A stretch of 64,000 nucleotides of DNA, taken from NCBI GenBank assembly GCA_015075225.1, contig JABTUQ010000002.1:1-64000 (forward strand), given 5' to 3'. A program made the translations under genes and the position numbers. The DNA is from Burkholderiales bacterium. Lineage in GTDB: Bacteria; Pseudomonadota; Gammaproteobacteria; Burkholderiales; Nitrosomonadaceae. Under the pieces are notes generated by a model. That model made no database searches. It was not told the origin of the DNA and saw only the letters and a program-made list of their open reading frames with translations. Positions 1 through 9,880 of this stretch are shown one piece after another (position 1 is the first letter of the stretch; each line of letters begins with the position of its first letter).

Positions 1-554
1 TCATTATGCCTGTTGAGGATGTGTTCTCGATTTCTGGGCGTGGAACTGTTGTGACAGGACGTGTGGAGCGCGGTATAGTCAAGGTTGGTGATGAGATAGA
101 AATCGTGGGGTTGCGACCTACAATCAAAACGATATGTACCGGTGTCGAGATGTTTCGGAAGTTGCTGGATCAAGGGCAGGCTGGAGACAACGTTGGCATC
201 TTATTAAGAGGTACCAAGCGAGAAGAGGTAGAGCGTGGTCAGGTTCTGGCTAAACCGGGCAGCATACTGCCACACACCAAATTTTCTGCAGAGATATATG
301 TATTGAGTAAAGAAGAGGGTGGTCGACATACACCTTTTTTTGCAGGGTATCGCCCACAGTTTTATTTCAGGACAACTGATGTGACAGGTTCCATTGAGCT
401 GCCGGCAGGCGTTGAAATGGTGATGCCAGGTGACAATATATCGGTTAACGTCAATTTGATTGCACCGATAGCAATGAGTGAAGGATTGCGTTTTGCTATT
501 CGTGAAGGTGGGCGTACCGTTGGCGCCGGTGTGGTCGCCAAAGTAACTGGATAA
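1..554 (+). CDS. tuf: Elongation factor Tu, 3' part (first tuf copy)
   Basis: GTPase that delivers aminoacyl-tRNA to the ribosome. The gene enters from outside the window; about 184 C-terminal codons are visible, covering domains II and III (for example [13 protein letters not shown] and [13 protein letters not shown]). It sits 80 bp upstream of rpsJ, the usual place of tufA behind rpsL-rpsG-fusA. Compared with the complete tuf at 50695-51885, 13 of the 182 residues compared differ, mostly conservatively, which is unusual for paired tuf genes. The N-terminal GTPase domain is not visible. Confidence 0.97.
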   Translation, partial: IMPVEDVFSISGRGTVVTGRVERGIVKVGDEIEIVGLRPTIKTICTGVEMFRKLLDQGQAGDNVGILLRGTKREEVERGQVLAKPGSILPHTKFSAEIYVLSKEEGGRHTPFFAGYRPQFYFRTTDVTGSIELPAGVEMVMPGDNISVNVNLIAPIAMSEGLRFAIREGGRTVGAGVVAKVTG

Positions 555-634
555 GTTTAGATTTGTCGATACTGCTATGGATTGGTAGTCTCATATAAGA
601 TAAGCTCCGTAAAATATACAACTTAGAGTGCTTT

Positions 635-943
635 ATGCAAAATCAAAAAATTCGTATACGCTTAAAAGCGTTTGACTATAGATTAATAGACAAGTCAGCT
701 TTGGAAATAGTAGAGACAGCGAAAAGGACTGGAGCTGTTGTTAAGGGTCCTGTTCCTTTGCCTACTCGAATTGAACGTTTTGATGTTCTTCGATCACCTC
801 ATGTAAATAAAACTTCTCGTGATCAATTTGAGATCAGGACTCATTTAAGATTAATGGATATTATTGACCCTACAGATAAGACGGTTGATGCATTGATGAA
901 ACTGGATTTGCCTGCTGGTGTTGACGTGGAAATTAAGCTTTAA
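635..943 (+). CDS. rpsJ: 30S ribosomal protein S10
   Basis: Small-subunit protein, also the NusE antitermination partner. It has 102 residues, the usual length, with the family motif [22 protein letters not shown] in the middle (read as two adjacent blocks). It is the first gene of the S10 operon after tuf. From here the sequence becomes clearly A+T-rich, and codons end mostly in A or T. Confidence 0.97.
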   Translation: MQNQKIRIRLKAFDYRLIDKSALEIVETAKRTGAVVKGPVPLPTRIERFDVLRSPHVNKTSRDQFEIRTHLRLMDIIDPTDKTVDALMKLDLPAGVDVEIKL

Positions 944-992
944 ATATAGATAAATAAACAACACAAGTACAAGATTTATTAAAGAGGAAAAA

Positions 993-1640
993 ATGAAAGT
1001 AGGTCTAATCGGTAAAAAAATTGGAATGACAAGAATATTTACCGAATCGGGTAGCAGTACCCCTGTTACCGTGCTTGATGTTTCAAATAATCGTATTGTC
1101 CAGATTAAAACAAAATTAACTGACGGATATAGCGCCATACAGGTGGCTCAAGGGAATTGTGGAAAAAATAGAATAAGCAAGTCCATGTCTGGTCATTTTT
1201 CAAAAGCAGGTGTAGAAGCTGGGAAATTTATAAAAGAATTTAAAGTTCATGATGAGATAACAAACATACTTCAATTGGGTGGTGAGATTAACTTAGAGGC
1301 CTTTGAGGTTGGAGCTAAGGTTGACATAAGTGGAACTACAATTGGTAAGGGTTACGCAGGTACAATTAAGAAGCATAATTTTTCTTCTAACAGAGCTAGT
1401 CATGGAAATTCGCGTTCGCATAATGTCCCGGGCTCAATAGGGATGGCGCAAGATCCAGGAAGAGTGTTTCCAGGAAAAAAGATGACTGGTAGATTGGGAG
1501 GGGTGAGATGTACGGTACAAAATCTGGAGATAGTGCGGGTTGATAAAGATAGGGGTTTAATTTTTATAAAGGGATCTATTCCGGGAGCTAAGGGTAATGG
1601 GATCATTATTCGCCCAGGGGTTAAACAAATAAATCAATAA
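993..1640 (+). CDS. rplC: 50S ribosomal protein L3
   Basis: Early 50S assembly protein with an extension reaching the peptidyl-transferase centre. It has 215 residues. The N-terminus [16 protein letters not shown] and the central loop with [14 protein letters not shown] and [11 protein letters not shown] are diagnostic. The loop includes the glutamine region methylated by PrmB, whose gene lies at 20796-21734 in this window. An AAAGAGGAAAAA ribosome-binding site precedes the ATG. Confidence 0.97.
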   Translation: MKVGLIGKKIGMTRIFTESGSSTPVTVLDVSNNRIVQIKTKLTDGYSAIQVAQGNCGKNRISKSMSGHFSKAGVEAGKFIKEFKVHDEITNILQLGGEINLEAFEVGAKVDISGTTIGKGYAGTIKKHNFSSNRASHGNSRSHNVPGSIGMAQDPGRVFPGKKMTGRLGGVRCTVQNLEIVRVDKDRGLIFIKGSIPGAKGNGIIIRPGVKQINQ

Positions 1641-1659
1641 AATGGATGGGTGTTAATAA

Positions 1660-2280
1660 ATGATTAAAGTCCCTTGTAGATATGAAGATGGGAAAATAGA
1701 AGAGATAGAAGTGCCAGAAACTATTTTCAATAGATCTCAAAATAAAACATTAATTCATCAAGTTGTAATATCTTATTTAGCAAACGCTAGAAGTGGGACC
1801 CGTGCCCAAAAGGATCGTTCAGAGGTGGCTGGTACTACCAGAAAGCAGTGGAGGCAAAAAGGGACAGGTAGGGCAAGAACTAGCTCAGCCAAAAATCCAA
1901 TTTGGCGTGGAGGTGGAAAGATATTTCCCAATAAACCAACAGAAAATTTTCAACAAAAATTAAATCGAAAAATGTATCGATCGGGTATGTGTTCGATATT
2001 TTCAGAGTTGCTAAGAGATCAAAGACTTGTGTTTATTGACAAGTTTCAAGTGGATCTGGCAAAGACTAAAAGTTGCGTTGAAAAATTAAAAAAATATAAT
2101 TTACATAATGCAGTAATTATTATTAATGAAATTGATGCCAATTTGTATTTGGCATCAAGAAACATACCAAATATTAAAATAATTCGAGCGAAATCCATGG
2201 ATCCAATCAGTTTATTGTCTTATGAAACTGTTGTGGTTACGAGTGGAACGATCAATACAATTGAGAATGTGTTGCAATGA
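1660..2280 (+). CDS. rplD: 50S ribosomal protein L4
   Basis: 50S protein lining the exit tunnel; in many proteobacteria it represses its own S10 operon. It has 206 residues with the conserved loop GTTRKQWRQKGTGRAR and SSAKNPIWRGGG. It ends in an ATGA overlap with rplW, suggesting translational coupling. I could not recognise an S10-leader stem because the operon head here follows tuf directly. Confidence 0.96.
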   Translation: MIKVPCRYEDGKIEEIEVPETIFNRSQNKTLIHQVVISYLANARSGTRAQKDRSEVAGTTRKQWRQKGTGRARTSSAKNPIWRGGGKIFPNKPTENFQQKLNRKMYRSGMCSIFSELLRDQRLVFIDKFQVDLAKTKSCVEKLKKYNLHNAVIIINEIDANLYLASRNIPNIKIIRAKSMDPISLLSYETVVVTSGTINTIENVLQ

Positions 2281-2612
2281 GTGAAAATACGTTAATTAGT
2301 GAAAGGATGTTAGAAATAATTAAGGCTCCACAAGTATCTGAAAAATCAACTTTTATCGCAGAAAAGAATAAACAGGTTGTTTTTTTTGTTTCTCGTGATG
2401 CCACTAAAATTGATATAAAATCCGCAATTGAATATATTTGGAAATCGCAAAATATTCTGGTCGAGAGTGTAAGAACTATAAACGTCAAAGGAAAGAAAAA
2501 AAGAGTTGGGCGTTTTATAGGTAAAAGATCTGATTTCAAAAAAGCATTTATTAGTCTTAAAGACGGTAAAGAAATTGACTTTACTGCTATAAAATTGTTT
2601 GGAGACAAATAA
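2277..2612 (+). CDS. rplW: 50S ribosomal protein L23
   Basis: Tunnel-exit protein that docks trigger factor and SRP. It has 111 residues and contains [14 protein letters not shown] and the basic [20 protein letters not shown] segment. It starts within the last codon of rplD (ATGA) and ends one base before rplB, so it is tightly packed in the operon. Confidence 0.95.
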   Translation: MSENTLISERMLEIIKAPQVSEKSTFIAEKNKQVVFFVSRDATKIDIKSAIEYIWKSQNILVESVRTINVKGKKKRVGRFIGKRSDFKKAFISLKDGKEIDFTAIKLFGDK

Positions 2613-3445
2613 TGACTTTGAAGAGAACTAAGCCTACTTCGCCGGGCAGAAGAGCAGTAGTTAAAGTAGTTAATAATTTTATATATAGAGGAAAACCGGT
2701 TTCTGCTTTAATTGAAAAAAAGAAGAAAACGGCGGGTAGAAACAATAGTGGTAGGATAACAATGCGTCATATCGGTGGTGGACATAAGCAACTGTACCGA
2801 TTGATTGATTTTCGTAGAGATAAAGATAATATTCCAGCAAAAGTTGAGCGAATAGAATACGACCCTAATAGGAGTTCAAATATTGCGCTGGTTTGTTATG
2901 CAGACGGTGAAAGAAGATATGTAATTGCTACCAAAACTATTGAAGCTGGCGCTATTTTAATCAATGGTCCAAGTTCGCCAATCAAACCTGGTAATGTATT
3001 GCCAATACGAAACATACCGGTAGGAAGTGTAATTCATTGTATTGAACTAAAGCCAGGAAAAGGAGCTCAGCTTGCAAGATCGGCTGGTTCGTCAGCCCAA
3101 TTGATGGCTAAGGAAGGTGAGTATTCACAAGTAAAATTAAGATCTGGTGAAATTAGAAAAATCCACATAAATTGTAGAGCGGCAATTGGTGAGGTTGGTA
3201 ACTCTGAGTATATATTGCAATCAATAGGTAAAGCCGGGGCAATGAGGTGGAGGGGTATAAGGCCAACTGTGCGAGGAGTTGCGATGAATCCGATTGATCA
3301 TCCACACGGTGGTGGTGAAGGAAAGACTGCTTCAGGAAGACATCCTGTTAGCCCGTGGGGAGTTCCGTCAAAAGGATCTCGCACTAGAAAAAATAAGCGA
3401 ACTACTAATATGATTGTTCGCAGTAGATATTCCAAGAAAGGTTAA
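2612..3445 (+). CDS. rplB: 50S ribosomal protein L2
   Basis: 50S protein required for subunit association and peptidyl transfer. It has 277 residues. The C-terminal signature [15 protein letters not shown] followed by GRHPVSPWG carries the conserved histidine. The start overlaps the rplW stop by one base. Reading frame intact. Confidence 0.97.
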   Translation: MTLKRTKPTSPGRRAVVKVVNNFIYRGKPVSALIEKKKKTAGRNNSGRITMRHIGGGHKQLYRLIDFRRDKDNIPAKVERIEYDPNRSSNIALVCYADGERRYVIATKTIEAGAILINGPSSPIKPGNVLPIRNIPVGSVIHCIELKPGKGAQLARSAGSSAQLMAKEGEYSQVKLRSGEIRKIHINCRAAIGEVGNSEYILQSIGKAGAMRWRGIRPTVRGVAMNPIDHPHGGGEGKTASGRHPVSPWGVPSKGSRTRKNKRTTNMIVRSRYSKKG

Positions 3446-3447
3446 AA

Positions 3448-3732
3448 ATGAGTAGATCTATTAACAAAGGCCCATTTGTAGATCTTCATCTTGTTAATAA
3501 AATTTTATCAGCACGTCAAAGTAATGATAAAAAGCCTATTAAGACATGGTCAAGAAGATCAACAGTTTTACCAAATTTTATCGGTCTTACTATAGCGGTG
3601 CATAACGGAAAGCAGCATGTGCCGGTTTATATTACTGAGAATATGGTTGGTCATAAATTAGGTGAGTTCTCGCATACAAGAACTTTTAAAGGACATGCTG
3701 GGGATAAAAAAACAGCTGGTTCAAAAAGATAG
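3448..3732 (+). CDS. rpsS: 30S ribosomal protein S19
   Basis: 30S head protein at the subunit interface. It has 94 residues starting [15 protein letters not shown], with the family motif [20 protein letters not shown] near the C-terminus. It lies 2 bp after rplB, with no indels. Confidence 0.96.
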   Translation: MSRSINKGPFVDLHLVNKILSARQSNDKKPIKTWSRRSTVLPNFIGLTIAVHNGKQHVPVYITENMVGHKLGEFSHTRTFKGHAGDKKTAGSKR

Positions 3733-3740
3733 GATGAAAT

Positions 3741-4071
3741 ATGGAAACTTCCGCATTATTGCGTAGCGTAAGGTTGTCAGCACAAAAAGGTAGGCTTGTT
3801 GCGGATCAAATAAGAGGTTTGCAGGTAGAGCAGGCCATCAAACTCTTAACCTTTAGTCCTAAAAAAGGTGCGTTTATCATTTTGAAGCTTCTCGAATCAG
3901 CGGTGGCAAATGCAGAGCATAATGAGGGAGCGGATATTGATGAATTGAAAATTAGAGAAATTTTCATTGGACAGGGATCTACATTAAAACAAGAGTGAGT
4001 CCGCGTGCTATGGAAAAGTAATTATTTCTAAACCAACTTGTAATATTTCTCTGACTGTTTCTAATAAATAA
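3741..4071 (+). CDS. rplV: 50S ribosomal protein L22 (frameshifted as read)
   Basis: Exit-tunnel protein of the 50S subunit. The first 80 residues are normal ([20 protein letters not shown] and [18 protein letters not shown]). After GSTLK near 3985 the frame breaks. The expected tail ([25 protein letters not shown]) is found in shifted frames up to the TAA at 4069. At least two small indels lie between about 3985 and 4030. L22 is essential and rpsC follows normally, so sequence error is the likeliest cause. Confidence 0.88.
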
Positions 4072-4090
4072 AATTTAAAATAGGCAACTT

Positions 4091-4744
4091 ATGGGTCAAA
4101 AAATAAATCCAACTGGGTTTAGGCTGTCCGTTTCAAAGAATTGGTCATCACGTTGGTATGCACAAACCAAAAAGTTTTCTGAGTTTTTGAAAGAGGATAT
4201 AGGCGTAAGGCAATATCTTCAATCGAAACTAGCACATGCATCAATAGGAACCATTGTTATTGAAAGGCCGTCGAAGAACGCCAAAATAACAATACATACC
4301 TCCCGCCCTGGAGTTGTGATTGGCAAAAAAGGTGAAGAAATCGAAATTCTTCGTAGGGAAGTGGAAAGGTTAATGAACGTGCCGGTGCATATAAATATTG
4401 AAGAAATTAGAAAACCAGAAATATATGATCGATTAATTGCTTCTAGTATTACACAACAGCTTGAAAAAAGAATAATGTTTAGACGGGCAATGAAAAGGGC
4501 AATACAAAATGCAATGAGGCTGGGAGCTCAAGGAATTAAGATTATGAGTTCTGGTAGGTTAAATGGAATTGAAATAGCTCGGAAGGAGTGGTATAGAGAG
4601 GGCAGAGTTCCACTACATACCTTACGTGCTGATGTGGATTATGGAACATCAGAAGCTAGGACTACTTACGGTATTATAGGGGTCAAAGTGTGGGTATTTA
4701 AAGGTGAGCAACTTGGGATTAAAGAAAGGCAAATTTCTCAATAA
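4091..4744 (+). CDS. rpsC: 30S ribosomal protein S3
   Basis: mRNA-entry protein of the 30S head. It has 217 residues. [12 protein letters not shown] opens the protein, the KH domain with [14 protein letters not shown] follows, and [16 protein letters not shown] marks the C-terminal domain. The 68 bp after it up to rplP hold no gene, a slightly larger gap than usual in this operon. Confidence 0.97.
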   Translation: MGQKINPTGFRLSVSKNWSSRWYAQTKKFSEFLKEDIGVRQYLQSKLAHASIGTIVIERPSKNAKITIHTSRPGVVIGKKGEEIEILRREVERLMNVPVHINIEEIRKPEIYDRLIASSITQQLEKRIMFRRAMKRAIQNAMRLGAQGIKIMSSGRLNGIEIARKEWYREGRVPLHTLRADVDYGTSEARTTYGIIGVKVWVFKGEQLGIKERQISQ

Positions 4745-4812
4745 GTGACGCATACCTAGTCATTGATAGCTAAACTAATTAAATAAAATCCTAAGTAAAA
4801 CAAGGAAAAATA

Positions 4813-5229
4813 ATGTTACAGCCTGCTCGAACTAAATTCAGAAAACAGCACAAGGGTCGTAATACTGGTATTGCAACTAGAGGATCGAAGGTAAGTTTTG
4901 GTGAATTCGGATTAAAAGCTATTGGTCGTGGGAGATTAACTTCAAGACAGATAGAAGCGGCTAGGCGTGCAATGACACGTCATATTAAACGTGGTGGAAG
5001 AATTTGGATTAGAGTATTTCCAGATAAGCCTGTTTCGCAAAAGCCTGCAGAAGTAAGAATGGGTAAAGGAAAAGGTAATCCCGAGTATTATGTTGCTGAA
5101 ATTCAGCCAGGCAAGATGTTGTACGAGATGGATGGGGTTGATGAGTCTCTTGCTCGCGAGGCATTTAGACTTGCTGCTGCAAAGCTACCCATGCAAACTA
5201 CTTTTGTAATACGGCATTTAGGGAGTTAA
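4813..5229 (+). CDS. rplP: 50S ribosomal protein L16
   Basis: 50S protein near the A-site tRNA. It has 138 residues, with [17 protein letters not shown] at the start and [19 protein letters not shown] and the MGKGKG motif in the middle. It is preceded by AAACAAGGAAAAATA, a good ribosome-binding site. Confidence 0.97.
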   Translation: MLQPARTKFRKQHKGRNTGIATRGSKVSFGEFGLKAIGRGRLTSRQIEAARRAMTRHIKRGGRIWIRVFPDKPVSQKPAEVRMGKGKGNPEYYVAEIQPGKMLYEMDGVDESLAREAFRLAAAKLPMQTTFVIRHLGS

Positions 5230-5235
5230 TCATAA

Positions 5236-5439
5236 ATGAAGTTGGATGATTTACGACAAAAAACGATATCTGACCTTAAAGAAGAGTTAGTTTTACTAAG
5301 AAAAACTCAGTTTGGTTTAAAACTGCAACATAAGACACAACAATTAGGCAATGTGTCTCAAATTAGAAAAATCCGTAAGAATATAGCACAACTTAAGACT
5401 ATAATTGGTGAGAAAAAAATTAGCTATGAGTTTAAATAA
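5236..5439 (+). CDS. rpmC: 50S ribosomal protein L29
   Basis: Small helical protein at the tunnel exit. It has 67 residues; the pattern [18 protein letters not shown] and [15 protein letters not shown] is the family two-helix coiled hairpin. Its end overlaps the start of rpsQ by 14 bp. Confidence 0.94.
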   Translation: MKLDDLRQKTISDLKEELVLLRKTQFGLKLQHKTQQLGNVSQIRKIRKNIAQLKTIIGEKKISYEFK

Positions 5440-5680
5440 ACAAACTAAAACCTTAGTAGGGCGTGTGGTGAGTGATAAAAGAGATAAAACAGTCACAGTT
5501 AAGGTTGATAGAAAAGTAAAGCATGAGTTGTATGGTAAAATTATTGTTCGATCTAGTAAATACCATGCGCATGATGAGTTGAACCAATATAAATTGGGTG
5601 ATACCGTGCTCATTAGTGAAAGCCGTCCTATATCCAAAACAAAATCGTGGAAGGTGGTTAACTTGGTAGAAGTTAACTAA
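5426..5680 (+). CDS. rpsQ: 30S ribosomal protein S17
   Basis: 16S-binding protein. I choose the ATG at 5426 ([18 protein letters not shown]) rather than an upstream in-frame GTG at 5405, giving 84 residues, the family length. It contains [19 protein letters not shown] and [19 protein letters not shown]. The start lies inside the end of rpmC. Confidence 0.94.
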   Translation: MSLNKQTKTLVGRVVSDKRDKTVTVKVDRKVKHELYGKIIVRSSKYHAHDELNQYKLGDTVLISESRPISKTKSWKVVNLVEVN

Positions 5681-5744
5681 AGGTGGGTTTATTTAGATTA
5701 ATTTTCTATCTGGCAGTTTAATTAAAATTTATTGGGTAACAAAT

Positions 5745-6113
5745 ATGATTCAAATGCAATCATTACTGAAAGTAGCTGATAATACTGGTGCACGTACAGT
5801 AATGTGCATTAAAGTTCTAGGTGGATCCAAGAGAAGATTCGCTGGGATAGGGGATGTTATAAAAGTTGCAATAAAAGATGCGGCTCCTCGAGGAAAAATT
5901 AAAAAGGTGAAGTCTATAATGCGGGTAATCGTGCACACAGCTAAAGGTGTGCGTCGACCTGATGGTTCGTTGGTTAAGTTTGATACAAACGCAGCTGTTA
6001 TTTTAAATAACAAGCTTGAACCAATCGGTACGCGAATTTTTGGGCCGGTTACACGTGAATTAAGAACAGCTAATTTTATGAAAATTGTTTCACTAGCTCC
6101 CGAAGTTATATAA
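5745..6113 (+). CDS. rplN: 50S ribosomal protein L14
   Basis: 50S protein at the subunit interface. It has 122 residues starting [18 protein letters not shown], with [20 protein letters not shown] and the C-terminal GPVTRELR. A 64-bp gap after rpsQ marks the conventional start of the spc operon; no clear promoter is recognisable in it. Confidence 0.97.
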   Translation: MIQMQSLLKVADNTGARTVMCIKVLGGSKRRFAGIGDVIKVAIKDAAPRGKIKKVKSIMRVIVHTAKGVRRPDGSLVKFDTNAAVILNNKLEPIGTRIFGPVTRELRTANFMKIVSLAPEVI

Positions 6114-6129
6114 AAGGGACTTTAAAACT

Positions 6130-6447
6130 ATGAAAAAAATTAGAAAAGGCGATAAAGTGGTTATTATCGCTGGCAAAGATAAGGGAAAGCAATCTACTAT
6201 TATTGGTTTTGAGGATTTTGATAAAATTTTAGTAAGGGATATAAATAAAATCAAGAAGCATGTTAAGCCTAACCCGAATAGGAATGAAGTAGGAGGGATT
6301 GTTGAAAAAGAAAGTGGAATACATATTTCAAATGTAGCAATTCTTAATCCTGTTCACAATAAAGCAGATCGAGTTGGGTTCAGATACAACGAATCTGGTA
6401 TTAAAGTGCGTTTTTTTAAATCTGATGGCACTTTAATTGACTCCTAA
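6130..6447 (+). CDS. rplX: 50S ribosomal protein L24
   Basis: Assembly initiator of the 50S subunit. It has 105 residues and a KOW motif at the N-terminus (KIRKGDKVVIIAGKDKGKQ). GGIVEKESGIHISNVAILNP is characteristic. Intact frame. Confidence 0.96.
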   Translation: MKKIRKGDKVVIIAGKDKGKQSTIIGFEDFDKILVRDINKIKKHVKPNPNRNEVGGIVEKESGIHISNVAILNPVHNKADRVGFRYNESGIKVRFFKSDGTLIDS

Positions 6448-6463
6448 TTAAGTGGAAATAATA

Positions 6464-7003
6464 ATGGCACGCTTGCTCAAATATTATCGGAATACCATTA
6501 CTAATGAACTAATACAGTTATTTAGTTATAAATCGGTAATGGAAGTACCAAAAATAACTAAAATTACATTGAATATGGGTGTGGGTGAGGCATCAGCTGA
6601 TAAAAAAATTATCGAGAATGCTTTTGGAGATTTAGAAAAAATAGCTGCACAAAAGCCAGTTATAACAAAAGCAAAAAAATCGATAGCTACATTCAAAATT
6701 AGGCAGGGTTATCCTGTCGGCTGTAAAGTGACTTTGCGGGGCGGAAAAATGTATGAGTTTCTTGATCGCTTGGTTAGTATTGCAATTCCACGCATTAGGG
6801 ATTTTAGAGGTATTCAGGGAAAAGGGTTTGATGGTAGGGGTAATTTCAATGTTGGTATAAAGGAACAAATAATCTTCCCTGAAATAGATTATGACAAAAT
6901 TGATAAAATTCGAGGCTTAAATATAACAATAACAACAACAGCTAAGACGGATAAAGAAGCTAAAGCACTTTTGACTGCTTTTAAATTCCCATTTAAAAAT
7001 TAA
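6464..7003 (+). CDS. rplE: 50S ribosomal protein L5
   Basis: 5S rRNA-binding protein of the central protuberance. I choose the ATG at 6464 ([11 protein letters not shown]) over a GTG at 6452, because AAGTGGA just upstream serves as the ribosome-binding site. This gives 179 residues. [16 protein letters not shown] and the [19 protein letters not shown] block are diagnostic. Confidence 0.96.
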   Translation: MARLLKYYRNTITNELIQLFSYKSVMEVPKITKITLNMGVGEASADKKIIENAFGDLEKIAAQKPVITKAKKSIATFKIRQGYPVGCKVTLRGGKMYEFLDRLVSIAIPRIRDFRGIQGKGFDGRGNFNVGIKEQIIFPEIDYDKIDKIRGLNITITTTAKTDKEAKALLTAFKFPFKN

Positions 7004-7012
7004 GAGCTTATT

Positions 7013-7318
7013 GTGGCAAAAAAATCTATTATAAATCGTAATAAAAAAAGACAAAAAATTGTCAATAAATTTTTGGATCGTAGGAAAGAATTGATTGCCA
7101 TTTTAAAAAATGTAAATATCGACCTAGATGCAAAAGAATTAGCAAGGAATTCTCTTCAAAAGTTACCTAAAGATTCAAGTCAAGTTCGTCTACGTAATCG
7201 ATGTGCGTTAACTGGTAGGCCGCGTGGAGTATTCCAAAAATTTGGATTGGGGCGAATAAAATTACGAGAGATAGCTATGCGTGGAGAAATACCTGGTCTT
7301 GTTAAAGCAAGTTGGTAA
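7013..7318 (+). CDS. rpsN: 30S ribosomal protein S14
   Basis: 30S head protein. It has 101 residues, the long zinc-free form typical of proteobacteria. It begins at a GTG (7013) with [15 protein letters not shown] and ends with [33 protein letters not shown] is the family core. Confidence 0.96.
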   Translation: MAKKSIINRNKKRQKIVNKFLDRRKELIAILKNVNIDLDAKELARNSLQKLPKDSSQVRLRNRCALTGRPRGVFQKFGLGRIKLREIAMRGEIPGLVKASW

Positions 7319-7371
7319 TATTGTGAATATACAAATCCTCGATTTTCAAGGTTAAGGAATGGTTAAAAATT

Positions 7372-7767
7372 ATGTGTATGACAGATCCCGTAGCAGATAT
7401 GCTTACTCGCATTAGAAATGCCCAAGCTGCTGAAAAAAAAGAAATTAAATTGCCCTCTTCTAGAATTAAGTTATCAATTCTAAAGATATTAGAGGAAGAG
7501 GGTTATATTCAAAAATATCAAGAAAATATTGAGCAAAAAAAGAGATATGTAGTAATTACGCTTAAATATTTTTCTGGTTCTCCAGTTATTAGTACGATCA
7601 AGAGAATTAGTAAGCCCGGGTTAAGAATTTATAAATCTAAAGATAACTTGCCAAATGTTATGAATGGGTTAGGTATAGGAATTATATCAACTTCAAAAGG
7701 TGTTCTATCTATACGACAAGCTAAAAAGATCGGTGTTGGTGGTGAGTTGTTGTGTATAGTTACTTAA
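7372..7767 (+). CDS. rpsH: 30S ribosomal protein S8
   Basis: Central-domain assembly protein and, in enterics, spc operon repressor. It has 131 residues. [16 protein letters not shown] at the N-terminus and the C-terminal [19 protein letters not shown] match the family. Two in-frame ATGs (7372, 7378) are possible; the first gives the usual M-x-M-TDP start. Confidence 0.96.
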   Translation: MCMTDPVADMLTRIRNAQAAEKKEIKLPSSRIKLSILKILEEEGYIQKYQENIEQKKRYVVITLKYFSGSPVISTIKRISKPGLRIYKSKDNLPNVMNGLGIGIISTSKGVLSIRQAKKIGVGGELLCIVT

Positions 7768-7778
7768 GGTGATAGCTA

Positions 7779-8318
7779 ATGTTCCAAGTTAATGCAATTA
7801 CAAGGCTTATAGAAATACCAAATTCTGTAACAATTAAGCTGGAAAAAAACGGTATAGCAATTAGTGGGCCTTTGGGAGATTTATTTCAATCTATTGATTC
7901 AACTCATGTTCAAGTGGGTGTGGAAGCCAATCAGTTATTTGTTAAAGCTATAAATTCTACCAAATATGCTAAGTCTATTGTCGGCACTTTAAAAGCTCTA
8001 ATATCAAATATGATCAAAGGTGTCACAGAGGGTTTTGAAAAGAAATTACTTATCGTTGGAGTTGGATTTAAGGCGCAGGCTAATGAGGGCAAATTAAATC
8101 TAAATCTTGGGTATTCTCACCCAATTGTTTATTCTGTTCCGGGTGGTATAAAAATTGATACACCAACAGCGACAGAAATAACAATTAAAGGGATAGATAA
8201 GCAAAGTGTTGGTCAGGTAGCTGCAGAGGTAAGAGCATTTCGTCGTCCTGAACCCTATATGGGTAAGGGAATTCTGTTATTCAAACGAAAAGCATGCTAT
8301 AAAGAAACAAAAAATTAA
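7779..8318 (+). CDS. rplF: 50S ribosomal protein L6
   Basis: 50S protein near the sarcin-ricin loop. It has 179 residues in two homologous domains. The C-terminal EVRAFRRPEPYMGKGI is the family signature. Intact, directly before the damaged rplR-rpsE-rpmD stretch. Confidence 0.96.
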   Translation: MFQVNAITRLIEIPNSVTIKLEKNGIAISGPLGDLFQSIDSTHVQVGVEANQLFVKAINSTKYAKSIVGTLKALISNMIKGVTEGFEKKLLIVGVGFKAQANEGKLNLNLGYSHPIVYSVPGGIKIDTPTATEITIKGIDKQSVGQVAAEVRAFRRPEPYMGKGILLFKRKACYKETKN

Positions 8319-8328
8319 GAGCCTTATT

Positions 8329-8698
8329 ATGTTATTAAACACTAAACTTAAACGTTTGAGACGTGCTAAATCGACGAGAATTAAAATTGAAAACTCTGGA
8401 AAATTTCGTCTAGTGGTTTATAAAAGCAATAATCATATTTATGCTCAAATCGTTGATCCTTCTTCAAGCTATAATTGTTAGTTCTTCTACTACAGAAGAA
8501 AAAGTGAGAAAACAACACCCTCGCGGTGGAACCATTGAAGCTGCAAAATTTATAGGGCAGTTAATTGCAGAAAAATCTATAAATGCTCAAATTACTGAAG
8601 TAGCTTTTGACAGATCTGGTTTTAAATATCATGGTCGAATAAAAGCATTGGCTGATGCGGCAAGATCTTCTGAATTAAGTTTAATTAGAGATATATAA
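8329..8698 (+). CDS. rplR: 50S ribosomal protein L18 (frameshifted as read)
   Basis: 5S rRNA-binding protein. It reads normally from the ATG at 8329 ([19 protein letters not shown], then [20 protein letters not shown]). A frame change near 8465-8475 follows, after which [20 protein letters not shown] and the normal tail appear in another frame. A single-base lesion explains it. L18 is essential, so an error in the sequence is more likely than a real mutation. Confidence 0.9.
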
Positions 8699-8708
8699 GG
8701 TGAGTAAA

Positions 8709-9241
8709 ATGGCCAAACCTTCAACAAATAAATTATCGGATGATCCCAAAGCTGATGGATTGAAGGAAAAATGATTTCTGTCAATAGAGTAACTAAGGTC
8801 GTTAAAGGGGAGAATTCTTGGTTTTGCTGCTTTGACCGTAGTAGGTGATGGGAAAGGAAGTGTTGGTATGGTAAGGGAAAATCTCGCGAGGTTCCAGTGG
8901 CTGTACAAAAAGCAATGGACGAAGCTCGTCATCATCTTTTGAAAGTGAATTTGATTAATGGAACACTGCACCACTCTGTTATTGGACGACATGGATCTGC
9001 AAAAGTGTACATGCAACCTGCTTCCGAGGGGACGGGAATAATTGCGGGTGGAGCAATGAGAGCTATATTTGAAGTCGTTGGTGTACGTAATATCCTGGCT
9101 AAATGTTTAGGTTCTACTAACCCTTATAATATCGTACGTGCAACTTTAGATGGTTTAAGTAAAATTCAGACACCAGCAATGATTGCCGCTAAAAGAGGAA
9201 AACGAACTGATGATATAGTAGAGTGTTCGAACAATGGATAA
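8709..9241 (+). CDS. rpsE: 30S ribosomal protein S5 (multiple frameshifts as read)
   Basis: Decoding-fidelity protein. The expected sequence is present only by changing frame three times. Breaks are at 8763-8773 (one A short in an A-run before ATGATTTCTG), at about 8811-8816 (a G and an A short in AAAGGGGAGAATTC), and at about 8866-8870 (one G short in GGTATGG). The restored product runs [19 protein letters not shown], then [20 protein letters not shown], then the intact C-terminal domain. Four lost bases also restore a length divisible by three. All losses are in homopolymers. Confidence 0.9.
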
Positions 9242-9418
9242 AAATAAAACAGTGCAAGTTACACTAATAAAAGTCTTATTGGTACTAAAAATAGACATAG
9301 ATTGACTGTAAGAGGCTTGGGTTTGAAAAAAATAAATCAAACTGTCTCATTATGTGATAACTCTACAATTAGAGGAATGATTAACAAAGTATTTTATTTG
9401 TTAAAAGTCGAGGAATAA
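9234..9418 (+). CDS. rpmD: 50S ribosomal protein L30 (frameshifted as read)
   Basis: Small 50S protein. The ATG at 9234 overlaps the rpsE stop. [13 protein letters not shown] is followed by a shift near 9272, where one A is missing from an A-run. [20 protein letters not shown] and the normal end ([12 protein letters not shown]) then continue in the next frame to the TAA at 9416. The restored length is 61 residues, normal for L30. Confidence 0.88.
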
Positions 9419-9880
9419 ATGAGGTTAAATACAATTCGACCTGTAGTAGGTTGTTCTAAAGATAAAAAACGTGTTGGCCGTGGAATTGGAACAGGATTAG
9501 GAAAAACTTGTGGTAGAGGCCACAAGGGTCAAAAATCTCGATCTGGCGGATTTCATAAAATAGGTTTTGAAGGTGGGCAAATGCCATTACATCGGCGATT
9601 GCCGAAAAGAGGTTTTGTTGTCCATAACCGTTTGATACAACAAGAAATTAAGTTATCGGATTTTCAAAATTTGGAGATTAGCAACATTAATCCAGAAACT
9701 TTATTGAGCAATAATTTAATTCACTCTTTATCTCAAAGAGTGAAGGTTATTGTAGGAAAGCAATTATTTGATAAGAAGATCCATATTAGTGGATTGAGTA
9801 TTTCTGCAAACGCAAAAAAAATAATTGAGAAATTTGGTGGATCTGTTGAATTAATTAGTAATGGCATACATGGCAAATAA
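9419..9880 (+). CDS. rplO: 50S ribosomal protein L15
   Basis: Late-assembly 50S protein. It has 153 residues with [20 protein letters not shown], a glycine-rich basic N-terminus ([13 protein letters not shown]) and [15 protein letters not shown]. It overlaps the secY start by 11 bp. Frame intact, marking the end of the damaged stretch. Confidence 0.96.
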   Translation: MRLNTIRPVVGCSKDKKRVGRGIGTGLGKTCGRGHKGQKSRSGGFHKIGFEGGQMPLHRRLPKRGFVVHNRLIQQEIKLSDFQNLEISNINPETLLSNNLIHSLSQRVKVIVGKQLFDKKIHISGLSISANAKKIIEKFGGSVELISNGIHGK

